64,000 nt of DNA from Carettochelys insculpta (GCF_033958435.1 NC_134137.1:246310501-246374500), one strand, 5' to 3'. Positions 1 through 11,068 are shown, numbered from the stretch's first letter. A program made the numbers and translations. The notes: generated by a model not told the origin, from the letters alone.

Positions 1-121
1 ATGCCCAACATAGTGAATGCTAGTGGGAAAGGGATAGGTTTAGAAAATAAAACAAAAAAAGAATAAAGTTAAAAATCACTTAGAAAAGTTAGATGTCTGC
101 AAGTCACCAGGGCCTGATGAA

Positions 122-614
122 ATGAATCCTAGAATACTCAAGAAACTGATAGAGGAGGTACCTGAGCCTTTAGCTATCATCTTTGGAAAATCATGGGAGA
201 AAGGAGAGATTCCAGAAGACTGGAAAAGGGCAAATATAGTGCCCATCTATAAAAAGGGTAATAAAAACAACCCAGGAAACTACAGACCAATCAGTTTAAC
301 TTCTGTGCCAGGAAAGATAATGGAACAAATAACTAAAGAAATCATCTGCGAACACTTGGAAGGCAGTAAGGTGATAGGGAAGAGCCAGCATGGATTTATA
401 AAGAACAAATCATGTCAAACCAACCTGATATATTTCTTTGATAAGATAACAAGCCTTGTGGATAAGGAAGAAGCGGTGGATGTGGTTTACCTAGATTTTA
501 GTAAGGCATTTGATATGGTCTTGCGTGATATTCTCATCACTAAAGTAGGCAAATACAACTTAGATGGGACTACTGTCAGGTGGGTGCAAAACTGGGTGGA
601 TAACCCTACTCGGA
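122..614 (+). pseudogene. CR1 reverse transcriptase, N-terminal half
   Basis: This open stretch encodes the first half of a CR1 reverse transcriptase, which copies LINE RNA at the target site. Visible family blocks are [42 protein letters not shown] and the motif A block [11 protein letters not shown] with the first catalytic aspartate. The frame breaks at about 614, where the MITE begins, and resumes after 1100 with the residues that normally follow WVQNWVDN in CR1. The ATG at 122 is simply the first methionine in the open stretch. The true protein starts further upstream, outside the window. Confidence 0.88.
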
Positions 615-1099
615 GGCCGTTTCTACACAGGCCATTTCTTTCAGAAGTGGAATGCTAATACACAGAGCAAAAGATGCTAATGAAGTGTGGATGTAAATTC
701 CCTGTGCCTCATTAGCATAATGTCATGTGATTTGGAGTCCAGAAGACCGTTCTTCCGGACTCCAAAATGCCGTGTAGAAGCGCGGCCCCCGGTGGGGGGG
801 CTTCCGGAAGGAAGCCCTCCTTCCAGAGGCCCCTTCTTCCCAAATTTTTGAGATATTGATATTCCCAAATTTTTGGGGAGAAGGAGCCTCTGGAAGGAGG
901 ACTTCCTTCCGGAAGCCCCCCTGCAGGGCCGCGCTTCTACACGGCATTTTAGAGTCCAGAAGAACGGTCTTCTGGACTCCAAATCACGTTACGTTATGCT
1001 AATGAGGCACGAGGAATTTGCATCCACACCTCATTAGCATCTTTCACTCCGTGTATTAGCATGAGACTTCCGAAGGAAGTGGCCTGTGTAGAAACAGCC
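615..1099. mobile_element. Palindromic non-autonomous DNA transposon (MITE) inside the CR1
   Basis: A 485-bp insertion separates two halves of one CR1 reading frame. Its ends are imperfect inverted repeats: the left end starts GGCCGTTTCTACACAGGCCA and the right end, read on the other strand, starts GGCTGTTTCTACACAGGCCA. Subterminal copies of GCTAATGAGG and an inner GC-rich palindrome built around TCCAGAAGACCGTTCTTCCG continue the symmetry almost to the centre near 855. It encodes nothing. I could not settle a clean target duplication, so the superfamily (hAT or Harbinger) is open. Confidence 0.82.
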
Positions 1100-2068
1100 A
1101 GAGAGTAGATATTAATGGTTCTCAATCTTGCTGGAAAGGTATAATAAGTGGAGTTACGCACGGCTCTGTTTTGGGACCGGTTCTCTTCAATGTCTTCATC
1201 AACGATTTAGACATTCGCATAGAAAGTATGCTTATTAAGTTTGCAGATAATACCAAGCTAGGAGGCATTGCAACTGCTTTGGAAGATAGGGTTAAAATTC
1301 AAAATGATCTGGACATATTGGAGAAATGCTCTGAGGTAAACAGGATGAAGTTTAATAAAGACAAATGCAAAGTGCTCCACTTAGGAAGGAACAATCAGTT
1401 TCACACATACAGAATGGGAAGCGACTGCCTAGAAAGGAATATGACAGAAAGGGATCTAGGGGCTATAGTGGACCACAAGCTAAATATGAGTCAACAGTGT
1501 GATGCTGTTGTAAAAAAAGCAAACATAATTCTGGGAAGTATTAACAGGTGTGTTGTGAGCAAGACAGGAGAAGTCATTCTTCCACTCTACTCTGTGCTGG
1601 TAGGCCTCAGTTGGAGTATTCTGTCCAGTTCTGGGCACCACATTTCAACAAAGATGTGGAGAAATTGGAAAGGGTCCAGAAAAGAGTAACAAGAATGATC
1701 AAAGGACTAGAGAACATGACCTATGAAGAAAGGCTGAAAGAACTGGGCTTGGTTAGTTTGGGGGAAAAAAAAAAAAAAGATTGAGGGGGGACATGATAGT
1801 GGTTTTCACGTATCTAAAAGGGTCTCATAAGGAGAAGAGAGAAAACTTGTTCTTGGCCTTTGAGAATAGAACAAGAAACCATGGGCTTAAACTGCAGCAA
1901 GGGAGGTTTAGGTTGGACATTAAAAAAAAGTTCCTAACTGTCAGGGTGGTCAAACAGTGGAAGAAATTGCCTAGGGAGGTTGTGGAATCTCCATCTCTGG
2001 AGATATTTAAGAACAGGTTAGATAAATGTCTATCAGGGTGGTCTAGACAGTACTTGGTCCTGCCATGA
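1100..2068 (+). pseudogene. CR1 reverse transcriptase, C-terminal half
   Basis: This is the continuation of the CR1 reverse transcriptase after the MITE. It begins with GSVLGPVLFNVFINDLD and carries the catalytic YADD-type block as FADNTKLGG, so the second aspartate of the pair is asparagine here, which should abolish polymerisation. Later blocks are MKFNKDKCKVLHLGRNN, the [15 protein letters not shown] stretch and the C-terminal RLDIKKKFLTVRVVKQW. Reading requires at least two frame changes, near 1600-1690 and at the A-run at 1766-1778, so this is a pseudogene. Confidence 0.86.
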
Positions 2069-2137
2069 GGGCAGGGGGCTGGATTTGATAACCTCTCAAG
2101 ATCCCTTCCAATCCTAGCATTCTATGATTCTATAATC

Positions 2138-4895
2138 CTGTAGCACCTTAAAAGATTAACAATGTTATTTATTTGATGATGAGCTTTGGTGGAAAAGACC
2201 CACTTCAGATCTGTAGAAGAACACGGGGAAAAAAAATGAGGAATCTGCTAAATTGGGGGGGTGAGAGGGAGAGAAAAAACCCTCTGTGGGTGTCTATTAA
2301 GTTACATGGGATGTCTGCCTCCTCTGCGAATATCAAAGATGGAGAAATTGCCCTTGTAACGCATAAGAAAATTGAGATGTTTCAGTCTGCGGTGATAGAT
2401 ATCAAACCTGAAAATGAATTCCAATTCAGATGTCTTCCTTTGTAATCTAGTGTTAAAAATCTCTTTGTTGCAATACACAGACCATTAATTTGTTAAGTTT
2501 GTCCTGGCAAGTTAAAGTGCTCACTTGCCCTTTTGCGTGTTTTCAGATTGCTAATTTCTGATTTGTGCCCATTCATCCTTCAGTGCAGAGACTGTCCAGT
2601 TTGTCTAATGTACATGGCAGAGGGGCATTGCTGACACATAATGGCATAGGTCACATTAGTGGAAGTGCAGGAAATGGAGCCCCTGATTGTGTGATTGACA
2701 TGGTTAGGTGGTCCAGTGATGGTGTCACTAGTGTAAATATGCTGACAGAGCTGGCAACCAGGTTTGTTGCAAGGAAAGGTTCTAGGGTTTGCATTTCTGA
2801 GGTATGGCGTATGGCTGGTAGTGAGAGTTTTCTTGAGGTTCGGTGGCTATCTGAAGGAAAGAACAGGCCTGTCACCTAGGGCCTGAGAGAGTAAAGGATC
2901 ATGTTCCAATATCGGCTGCAGATTGTCAATAATCTGCTGGAGGAGTTTGAGTTGAGGGCTATAGGTGATGACAAGTGGTGTTCTGTTATTAACCTTCTTG
3001 GGCCTATCTAGAAGTAGCTGGCTTCTGGCCCTCTCAATCTGCTTCTTTACTTCTCCCAGTGGATAATTAATTTTTATGAATGCCTGGTAGACATATTGAA
3101 GTTTTTGGTCTCTATCAGTAGAATTGAAGCAGGTGTGGCTGGATCTTACAGCCTGACTATAAATGATAGATTGCGTGATGTGTCCTGGATGGAAGCTGGA
3201 GACATGTAGGTAAGAGTAGCAGTCATTGGGTTTCCTGTATAAAGTGGGATTGATTTGACCATCAGTGATTTGTATTGTGGTGTCCAGAAAATGGCTCTTT
3301 CATGTGGAATGGTAACGCCTGAGCTTCATGGTGGGGTGCAAATTGTTAAAATCCCTGTGGAATTCTTCAAGGGTCTCTTTATTATGGGTCCAAATGTTGA
3401 AGATATCACTGATGTAGCATAAGTATAGGAGAGTTATCAGGGATCAGGATCTGAGGAAATGTTCTAAGTCAGCCAAAAAATGTTAGCATACTGTGGGGCC
3501 ATATGGATGCCTTAGCAGTGCTGCTGATCTGGAGGTATAAATTGTCCCCAAATTGAAAATAGTTGTGGGTGAGGACAAAGTTGCACAGCTCAGGTCACCC
3601 GATGTGCCACGGTAACATCTGGAATGGTGTTCCTGATGGCTTATAGTCCATCTTCATGTGGAATATTCGTGTAAAGCATTTCTACATCCATGGTGGCCAG
3701 GATGTTATTTTTAGGAGGATTTTGGATGTTCTGTAATTTCCTCAGGAAGTCAGTGGTATCTTGGAGACAGGTAGGAGTGCCGGTAACATAGGGTTTGAGG
3801 AGGGAGTCAACCTAGCAGGATAGTGCTACAGTAAGTGTGCCAATACCCGAAATGACAGGACATCTGGGGTTTCCAGGTTTATGGATTTTGGGTAGCAGAC
3901 AGAATAATCCTGGATGGGGTTCTGAAGGCGTGTCTATGAATTTGGTGCTGAGTAGAGGCAGGGAGTTTCTTTTGGTATTCCTCAGTGGGATCAAAGCAAA
4001 GAGGCCTGTACGACATAGTGTTCCGAAGTTGTCTGCCTCCTGTTCACAGCCTGGTTTATCCATGATGACTACAGCACCCCCTTTATCAGCCAATTTGATT
4101 ATAATGTCAGAGTTATTTTTGAGATTCTGGACAGCATTGCCTTCAGCACTGCTGAGATCATCTGTCACTTGGTGTTTGCACACAATGTCAGCCTCTACAG
4201 GGTTGAGGAAGTATTTATTACAGAAGTCCAGAATGTCTTTATGACTGTCATGGGTGGGTGGAAGGGGAGTCCACACAGAATTCTTCTTGTGATAGAGGGT
4301 CAGCTTGATGGTCATTGATGTGTTGGAAGTATTCCCTCAGCCGAAGATGGTGAAAGAAGGGTTCAGGGTCACTACAAAGTTGTATTGAGTTTGTGGGAGT
4401 GGTTGGACAGAAAGAAAGTCCCCGGGATAAGACCAACACTTCTGCTGGGCTAAGTTTGTAGCTGGAAAGATAAACAATATTATCCAGTGAGTTGAGGCTG
4501 TCATGGTTGTACTTCCCTGTGGCAAGAAGCAGTTTAGATAGTAACAGTTTAGATAGTTTATTACCCTTTTCTCTTTTGTAGGGAGTAGAAGTGTATATTA
4601 TAGATGTTTTGTCTTGTGTTATTGAAGTCCCACAGCGTGGCACCTTGTGTGGAAGTTAGGCTCCTGATGAGAGTTTCAAGGTCAAAGAGGTCATTCTTGA
4701 TTCTCTCCTGTTTGTTGTACAGGACACTGATTAGCTGGTTCCTCAGTTTCTTTGAGAGTATGTGGCATAGTCTCTCACTGTAATCAGTGTAGTATGTTGA
4801 TTGTGATGGGTTTTTCACTTCCAGTCCCTTGGGCATGAGGTCCATGTTTTTCCGTTTTAGAGAGGAAGATGATGTCTGCCTGGATCTGTGCAAGC
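2138..4895 (-). mobile_element. Penelope-like element (PLE), minus orientation, decayed
   Basis: A Penelope-like retroelement occupies the minus strand, with its 3' part at low coordinates. Its 3' tail reads, on the minus strand, TGGGTCTTTTCCACCAAAG followed by AAGGTGCTACAGG, the usual end of amniote PLE tails. The coding part (see the reverse transcriptase entry) lies at about 2570-4893. The 5' end faces another PLE piece in the opposite orientation starting near 4945. Such head-to-head partial copies are known for Penelope elements, whose copies often carry inverted terminal segments. Confidence 0.82.
2565..4893 (-). pseudogene. Penelope-like reverse transcriptase with GIY-YIG-type C-terminus, broken
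   Basis: The minus strand encodes a PLE protein in several frames. The best stretch (about 3812-4315) shows KLADKGGAVVIMDKPG, LFCLLPKIHKPGNPRCPVIS and GIGTLT, which are hallmark PLE reverse transcriptase blocks. The catalytic YIDD-like motif near 3410-3430 reads YISD, so a catalytic aspartate is lost. The C-terminal part at about 2651-2875 aligns with the linker before the GIY-YIG nuclease (SHTPY-like and CNKP-like blocks, here ATNLVA). Stops and frameshifts are frequent, including the stop at 3303. The protein is not made in functional form. Confidence 0.8.
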
Positions 4896-4944
4896 TTTCA
4901 TGTAGTTGATGGACTTACACGCCAAACAGCTAAATGCAGTACTT

Positions 4945-5620
4945 TTAGAGAGGTAGCCATGCTAGTCTGTATCTTCACAAAAGAAAAAATGCAGTCCTGT
5001 GCCAGCAAGACCTTCTGCCTTGTACATTGGACAAACTGGATAATCCCTTCATCAAAGAATGAATGGACACAAATCAGACATCAGGAATCTGAATATCCAT
5101 AAACCAGTAAGTGAGAGCTTTAACTTGCCAGGACACATTATTGATGATTTAATGGTCTGTGTATTACAACAAAAATCATTTAATACCAGATTACAAAGGG
5201 CAACATCTGAATTGGAATTCATTTTTAAGTTTGATACCTATCGCCATGGACTCAATAAAGATCTCAAATGTCTTATGCACAACAAGGATAATTTCCCCAC
5301 CTTTGATATTCACAATGGTGGCAAACATCCCACTTAACAGACACTTACAGAGGTTTGTTTCTCTCCCCCTATCCCTTCCTTCTCTCTTATTTAAATGATT
5401 CCGCTGGGGCTTTTTTTCCCATTTTTTTCCCTGCGTTCCTGCCCCCTCTTCCCCACTCATTATTCTGAAGAAGTCGGTCTTTCCCACAAAAGCTCATCAC
5501 CTGATGAATAATATTGTTAGGTCTTTGAGGTGCTACAGGACTGCTTCCTTTGTTTTGAGAAAAATTCCTGTTCTTTTTCCATACCAGTCTAACTTGTAAT
5601 AAAACTCTGAAGAAAGCCAC
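4945..5620 (+). mobile_element. Penelope-like fragment, plus orientation, internally deleted
   Basis: This piece starts with a PLE head (AGGTAGCCATGCTAGTCTGT, then CTTCACAAAAG), jumps straight to the GIY-YIG region and runs to a PLE tail (AGAAGTCGGTCTTTCCCACA, AAGGTCTTTGAGGTGCTACA-like end). The reverse transcriptase is absent, so this is a deleted copy. The 5059-5337 frame shows RMNGHKSDIRNLNIHKPV-type residues with SESFNLPGHIIDDL and ends in FDIHNGGKHPT, a typical PLE C-terminus. It faces the minus-strand PLE head to head, with only about 50 bp between them. Confidence 0.8.
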
Positions 5621-6710
5621 TATATATTAAAAATTAATGACCAAAACAAAACTAGAGCTCCACTGGTATGACTGAGAGGATACTGCTGGCCAGATCTGCT
5701 GAGTTAGAGCCTTGCAGCTTGGAATAAACTACCCCATTCAGTCTGAAACAATTTGACCCTAAGATCTCTTCCCCCCCGCCAATCAGACACTCGAAAACTG
5801 GGGTTTGACACAGCAGGGAATTGTAATTGTAAGGGTGGAGAAATGTTTGAGGTTGTGAGATTTGTGATTATTTCTCCCTGTAAGCTGTGCGCTTGCGTGG
5901 CCACTCAGATTCAAATGCCAGAGTATTCATGATGAGGCTTATTGTTTTTACTGGTGGTGCACATTCATACATGCCCCAGTGCACAAAAAATCTGCACACA
6001 GATGGAAAAAAAAATAATGGGAACTTTGTGACATCTTATTTTAAATTTCTGTATTTAGGATGCATTTTTATATTTTGTCAAGGGCACCTAGAGCATTAAG
6101 ATAGTCCCTTATATTAGCATTTACACAATTTAAAACATAAATAAAGTGAAAAATTCCTGTGGCGGCTACATTTTCCTGTGAAATTGTCAAGAAGTAAATG
6201 AGAAGAGAAGGATGCTCATTCTGTACAGAAATCAATGTAAAAAGAAATGCAACCTAAATACGCCTCAGTGATTCAATTTATATTTTGAAGTGTTTCAGGT
6301 CTGAATGGTTTTATTTTATTTTTCTTTATTTTATGGATTGATAGTGTTTAGGAATTTCAAATAAATACAAATAACCTGCTTAAACCCTGCTTGAAAAATG
6401 GTGCTTCTTGCATTTGTCACCATATCCCTTCTCCAGAGGAGTATAATCAAGTAAAAGTCACTGCTTCTTCCAGTTTCCTCCACCCAGAGTGACAGCTTCT
6501 AAAGATCCCAAAACCCCCAGAAGAAATGAGACGAAGGGCAGAACAAGACCCACTGGGGTGTAAGCAGTTTGGCCTCAGCACTAGATGCCACCTACCACTA
6601 GAGAAGAGGTCTGTAATGAGAGGAAAAGGTGCAGAGAGAAAAAGGGGCACCATTTCTCTAAGATGAGGCATAGGTTTTCTAGTTTCTGTAGACCACTTCA
6701 TCATCTTCAT
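5621..6710. other. Unassigned stretch
   Basis: I see no gene, splice-flanked exon or clear repeat here. The sequence is AT-rich with short scattered open stretches that have no recognisable protein blocks. Confidence 0.5.
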
Positions 6711-6905
6711 ATCATAGAACTGGAAGGAACCTTCAGAGGTCATCGAGTCCAGTGCCCTGCATTCACAGCAGGACCTATCACCTTCCCGGACCATTTTTTT
6801 TTGTTTGTTTTTTTAAAAATCTAACCTGCCCCAGATTCTTGAAAGGCCCCCTCAAGGATTGAGCTCACGACCCTAGGTTTACAAGGCCAATGCTCTAACC
6901 ATTCA
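6711..6905 (-). mobile_element. CrySINE-type tRNA-derived SINE
   Basis: Read on the minus strand, this repeat has a tRNA-like head (GGTTAGAGCATTGGCCTTGT and GTCGTGAGCTCAATCCTTGA, resembling the pol III A and B boxes), then GGGGGCC, an A-rich linker, a TCCTGCTGTGAATGCAGGGC hinge and a CR1-like 3' end GGACTCGATGACCTCTGAAG...TTCTATGAT. This arrangement matches the tRNA-Lys-derived SINEs of cryptodiran turtles. Two further copies occur at 54098 and 60139. Confidence 0.8.
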
Positions 6906-8976
6906 ACAAAGAAATGAGTCATGCAGCTGGGCCTCTGCCACAAATTTTGAATCCCAACTGTCTCAAAGTATGGTGCAGTTCACATCTGGGGCAATAATTT
7001 AGGCCTATATCCTTTTAAATTAAGTTAATCACACAGAGAATATATACCACTATAGTGACACGCACACAAACAGCAACTTTGAGTTTCATTTCTAATGCTT
7101 TTTCATATTGGTTTGAACTCAAGATGAGTTTCTTTATAGATTTCTCTTCCTATCTCTTAGCACGGAACAGCCAGGTGACAGCCTGATGTAGGCTTGTTTT
7201 GTTTCTACAGTTATTTTCAGTACATTTACCTGCCCATGCAAAGTCTGAAAGGACAAACACTATATAAACTACTTGGACATTTTCAGATGAAAAGGTGCTA
7301 TATAAGTGCAAAGATTACTATTTTGGGGTCCAATAGTGAAGTCCTTAAGTTGTCCCGACATTGCAGAACTCCATTAATATCAAAGGGGCTCCACATGGGG
7401 GCAGGCATCAGATTGCATGGAGTCAGTTGCTGAATGAGGAACAGATTTTTCAAAGGTATTTACTTGCTTGGAGATGCAGATACATGTCTAATGAGATTTC
7501 CAGCAGTGCCTGAGCAGAGCAGGCACTGAACTCCCATTGAAACTCGACAACTAACCAGTTTAGGTGTTTCTGAAAATTCCACTCAGAGATGTGTGCATCT
7601 TTAGGTGCCTAAATACCGTTGTCAGTCTGGCCTGGACTTCTCACTCAAGCATAAATCTCTGAAATCATTAAGCCAAACTGCACACTCAGCCATTTCAGGG
7701 AATGAAATTGATTTTCCCTCTTGGGGCATGTGAGGATATTAAGTGCTGCCCTTGCATCAATCACCCAAGATCATGCAGATACACCTAAAGCAAAGACTGT
7801 CAAGGAAGAGACCTCAGCATATTATTGGTTGTGACAGCATCCGGACTATCAGCAGGAACAGATTGTGTGGAGCCAATTCTCCTATGAAACCAAAATGTTC
7901 TTGTGTATTATTTGCTGACAAGAAGCTGCTACCCCACTGAGAAGCAGCATATAATATGTACAGTCCATATTAAGATTTGTGCACTTTAAAACACAGGATT
8001 GCACAAAAACCTCTGGGATTTTCTGTCTGTATTTCAGGTTTATTCTAAGCACTGCAATATATGTACATTGCACAGCACGTTTTATCCCCAGTACAAGTTT
8101 CAATTTAAAAAACAAACAAACAAACAAAAAAAAAGCCAACCAACCAGCAGATGCAGGGAAGGAAATGCTATAGTGCCAGGAAAATTAATTGTTTTACTTT
8201 TTAATTAAGATCATGGATAGCATTTCAATTGCTGGCTGCATGTTGCAGATCAAAGGTATTTTATAATTGCTGTAGCTAATACCCATTTGCAAATAAACTC
8301 TTGTAAGATCTAGTATTTTAAAATATTTTTGCATTGATTCAGCAGTGTAAAACACGCTGATCATTGTATTATATTTTCTACAATGTCAGTTAAAGCAATA
8401 GGGCTGGAGTCAACAGGAGATTTCCCATTGAAGTCAATGTCATAAGAGATGGGACCACAAATCTAGGAAAGTTGCCTTAGCAATGACAGACATTTCCCAT
8501 ATTTATTTATTCCAAATAAATGTAGTCTAGTAAAACTGGTACCAGATTGTACCAAATAGTACAATGAACAATGCTACCACTGCAGAACCAAATTGTACCA
8601 TTGAATTTCTATAGAGAGAAATTCCCTTCTTGAATAATAAGAGTAGAGCAATAGGAACATCCTACTGGCCACAGGGATAGGGTGGTGTCAGTGACTGAAA
8701 TGTTCATTGACAGTATAAAGGCTACAGAAACAATGAAAGCCCTCATTATTTTTAGGTTTCCTATCTGCATATTGACTGGGTAAAAGTCTCACCAGGATGG
8801 GACGTTAAAAAAAAAACACTTTCTGGATGTAATAAATGAAAGCTTCTTGGGCCAATTAGTCCCGGACCCACAAGGGGAAAAAAAAAAAAATCAGTAGAGC
8901 ACAGGATATAGTGGAATAGGTAAACAGAGATGAACCACTCAGTAGTAGCACCCATAATGTACATTAATTTAATAAC
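6906..8976. other. Unassigned stretch with a possible ancient L3/CR1 tail
   Basis: No gene is recognised. At about 7284-7330 the run AAAAGGTGCTATATAAGTGC followed by AAAGATTACTATTTT resembles the 3' end of ancient L3/CR1-related repeats. A short A-rich tract with AAAC repeats is at 8108-8135. The run CATTGAAGTCAATG at 8427-8440 is a near-palindrome that is frequent in amniote repeats. Confidence 0.4.
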
Positions 8977-9432
8977 TTGTTGGGGGGAGGGCAGGAGGAG
9001 GGAATACCAAAGAAATCCACCACTGTAGCCCAAGTATCAGTAGCAAACAAAAGATTTCAATCATTCAGTAAAATCACGACAATGGATGGGATTGTAGTAA
9101 AGCCCAGCAAATACCAACAAGACACCATACATGAAAACATTGCCAGGTTTATTTATGCCACAAATTCATTTTTTTGCAGTGTTCACAATAAACACCTTAA
9201 TTGACATGATTGAGCCCTCCCCACCTGGTAAAGATGACATTGGTGGAAAGTTGCCAGATACAGAATATGAGAAGGAAGGGTGTGCAAGAATAGTGAGGGA
9301 GAAGTTGCTAATTTAAGCCCTGATGTATGGTACAAAGCACACAATGATCTAGTAAGATGTACCTCTCTGACAACCGAAGATGGGGTTGCATATCTCTCCG
9401 AAACAATAGATGCTTTGGGAAATGCCCCACAT
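8977..9432 (+). pseudogene. hAT-type transposase (DUF659-like), N-terminal part, split by DIRS copy 1
   Basis: The plus strand encodes fragments of a zinc-finger/BED-class hAT transposase-like protein. Recognisable blocks are VSVANKRFQSFSKITTMDGI, HENIARFIYATNSFFCSVHN, EGEVANLSPDVWYKAHNDLV and LTTEDGVAYLSETIDALGNA. Stops and frame changes occur at about 9201-9260. The reading frame breaks at 9432, exactly where DIRS copy 1 begins, and resumes at 15479 with the expected next residues. No BED finger is visible upstream, so the N-terminus is lost or too decayed. The product was a nuclear DNA transposase or a domesticated relative; here it is a relic. Confidence 0.75.
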
Positions 9433-9632
9433 AAAGAGAAGTTACTCACCTGTAGTAATGATGGTTTTTCGAGATGTGTCCCCGTGGGTGCTCCACAATA
9501 GGTGTCGGGCGAGCCCGACGCCGCAGATCGGAATTCTTCTAGCAGTTTCTATTGGATCGCGCATGCGCCGATGTGCGCCGCTCCCTTGTGCGCTCTCGGT
9601 CATGTGCGCAATCCTGTCCCCGCCAGTTCCTT
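9433..9632. repeat. DIRS copy 1 left inverted terminal repeat (3' side of the element)
   Basis: From about 9470 to 9632 this sequence is the near-exact reverse complement of 15314-15478. Shared blocks include GTGGGTGCTCCACAATAGGT and GTCCCCGCCAGTTCCTT. The outermost about 35 bp (AAAGAGAAGTTACTCACCTG onward) are unique to this end and reappear, reverse complemented, only in the ICR. Confidence 0.9.
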
Positions 9633-9700
9633 GACCAACCGCCTCGGATGCTCCTGAAAAACACCAGACAGAGATCCGAAGCGGGGAGGATGGGTGGGTG

Positions 9701-9808
9701 GTGGAGCACCCACGGGGACACATCATCTCGAAGACCCATCGTTACTACAGGTGAGTAACTTCTCTTTCTTCTTCGAGTGGTCCCCGCGAATGCTCCACAA
9801 TAGGTGAC
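9701..9808. repeat. DIRS copy 1 internal complementary region (ICR)
   Basis: The first part, GTGGAGCACCCACGGGGACA through GTGAGTAACTTCTCTTT, is the reverse complement of the left terminus. The second part, TTCTTCGAGTGG through CTCCACAATAGGTG, is the reverse complement of the right terminus. In DIRS replication such a region bridges both ends during circle formation. Confidence 0.9.
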
Positions 9809-9847
9809 TACGCAGCAGTAACCCAAGTAAGGAAGTGGGTAATCGAT

Positions 9848-11068
9848 TCATGTGCAGCTTGCCCCCGAGAGGACTGCTGTCGACAGACGGCTATCCTCAT
9901 CGAACACCTGATGCAGGGCGTAATGTTTGGTGAAGGTGTCGTAGGATGACGAGGTCGCCGCTCTACAGATGTCTTTTAACGGAATTCCCTTGAAGACGGC
10001 TGTTGATGCCGCCACCGCCCTGGTGGAGTGAGCCCTAGGCGGGGCCAGCAAAGGGGTCTTTCGAAGCTCGTAGCACAGTTTTATACAGGACACAATGTGC
10101 TTTGAAATTCTCTGGGAAGAGAGGCCTTCCCTTTTTGACCTGGGAGCGAGAGACACCAGAAGCATGTCCGTTTTCTGGAAGGACTTAGTTCTGTCTATGT
10201 AAAAGGCCAACGCCCTCCTCATACCTAGGAGATGTAGGCGCACCTCCTTGCTGGAGCCGTGAGGCTTCGGGTAAAACGAGGGTAAAACTATTGGTTCGTT
10301 AAGGTGGAACTCCGAGGAAACTTTTGGAACGAAGGCTGAATGTAACCGTAAGATTACCACTTCCTTTGAGAATACCGTGCAGGGCGGCATTGCCATCACT
10401 GCTGCGAGCTCGCTCACCCTGCGGGCTGACATAATCGCAAGGAGGAAGGTTGTTTTCATCGTAAGGAGTCGGAGGGGTACCGTGGCTAATGGTTTGAAGG
10501 GTGGTCCCAATAGCGCGCTGAGCACCAAGTCCAAACTCCACGATGGCGGTAGCGGTTTTCGAGGAGGGTACAGGTTTACCAGCCCCTTCAAGAACCTTGT
10601 GACAATGGGGTGGGCAAATACAGTGGGCCCTTCCTCTTTATGCCGAAAAGCTGATATCGCGGCGAGGTGGACCTTTAGCGAGGATAGAGAAAGCCCGTCT
10701 CGTTTGAGGTCCAATAGGTATTCTAGTATTACAGTTATAGGAACATCATGGGGAGCTAACTGTTTGGCGGAACACCAGGCTGTAAAGCGTGTCCATTTCT
10801 GTTCGTAAGTCCTCCTGGTGGAGGCTCTTCGGCTACACTCCAAGACTTGTCGTGCTCCCTCCGTACACGTATTCTCTAAGGCGTTGAGCCATGGATTAAC
10901 CATGCTTGTAGGCGTAGTCCCTGAGGGTGCGGGTGCACTATGGACCCCTGAGACTGCGTGAGTAAGTCCAGTGCCACCAGGAGGGGGAGTGGTGGACAAT
11001 CCGACATGCGCAGAAGCAAGGGAAACCATTGTTGCCGGTCTCAAGTTGGAACTATGAGTATCATGCAA
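9848..11068 (-). CDS. DIRS tyrosine recombinase, open (406 aa), copy 1
   Basis: This is the integrase of the element, a tyrosine recombinase of the lambda integrase/Cre class that joins the circular cDNA to chromosomal DNA. It is open over 406 residues. An N-terminal SAM-like DNA-binding domain lies at about residues 60-160 (STRRTYEQKWTRFTAWCSAK, LSLSSLKVHLAAISAF). The catalytic domain has the first arginine in SARRVSEL, the HxxR box in HSTRAVAAS and the nucleophile tyrosine in FTKHYALH. The usual tryptophan before the last block (ATWSSYDTF in copies 3 and 4) is serine here, which may weaken it. The start M overlaps the end of the preceding reading frame by about 28 bp in another frame, typical of DIRS. 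It is the best preserved recombinase in the window. Confidence 0.88.
   Translation of the reverse strand: MHDTHSSNLRPATMVSLASAHVGLSTTPPPGGTGLTHAVSGVHSAPAPSGTTPTSMVNPWLNALENTCTEGARQVLECSRRASTRRTYEQKWTRFTAWCSAKQLAPHDVPITVILEYLLDLKRDGLSLSSLKVHLAAISAFRHKEEGPTVFAHPIVTRFLKGLVNLYPPRKPLPPSWSLDLVLSALLGPPFKPLATVPLRLLTMKTTFLLAIMSARRVSELAAVMAMPPCTVFSKEVVILRLHSAFVPKVSSEFHLNEPIVLPSFYPKPHGSSKEVRLHLLGMRRALAFYIDRTKSFQKTDMLLVSLAPRSKREGLSSQRISKHIVSCIKLCYELRKTPLLAPPRAHSTRAVAASTAVFKGIPLKDICRAATSSSYDTFTKHYALHQVFDEDSRLSTAVLSGASCT

Larger units (their letters stand above)
1..2137 (+). mobile_element. CR1-type LINE, 5' end outside the window, split by a MITE
   Basis: A non-LTR retrotransposon of the chicken-repeat-1 class runs from the left window edge to its 3' tail near 2137. 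The tail carries the typical run 'GGATTTGATAACCTCTCAAG' at about 2082-2101 and ends in the octamer-like repeat ATTCTATGATTCTATAAT, the CR1 3' signature. The body encodes reverse transcriptase in the plus sense but is interrupted at 615-1099 by a palindromic DNA transposon. A Penelope-like element abuts the 3' end at 2138. The element is dead: it carries frameshifts, an altered catalytic motif and the insertion. Confidence 0.88.

Noticed and set aside
9433..9632. LTR of an endogenous retrovirus
   Set aside because: The terminal repeats are inverted, not direct, the internal genes include a tyrosine recombinase instead of a DDE integrase, and no envelope or protease is present.
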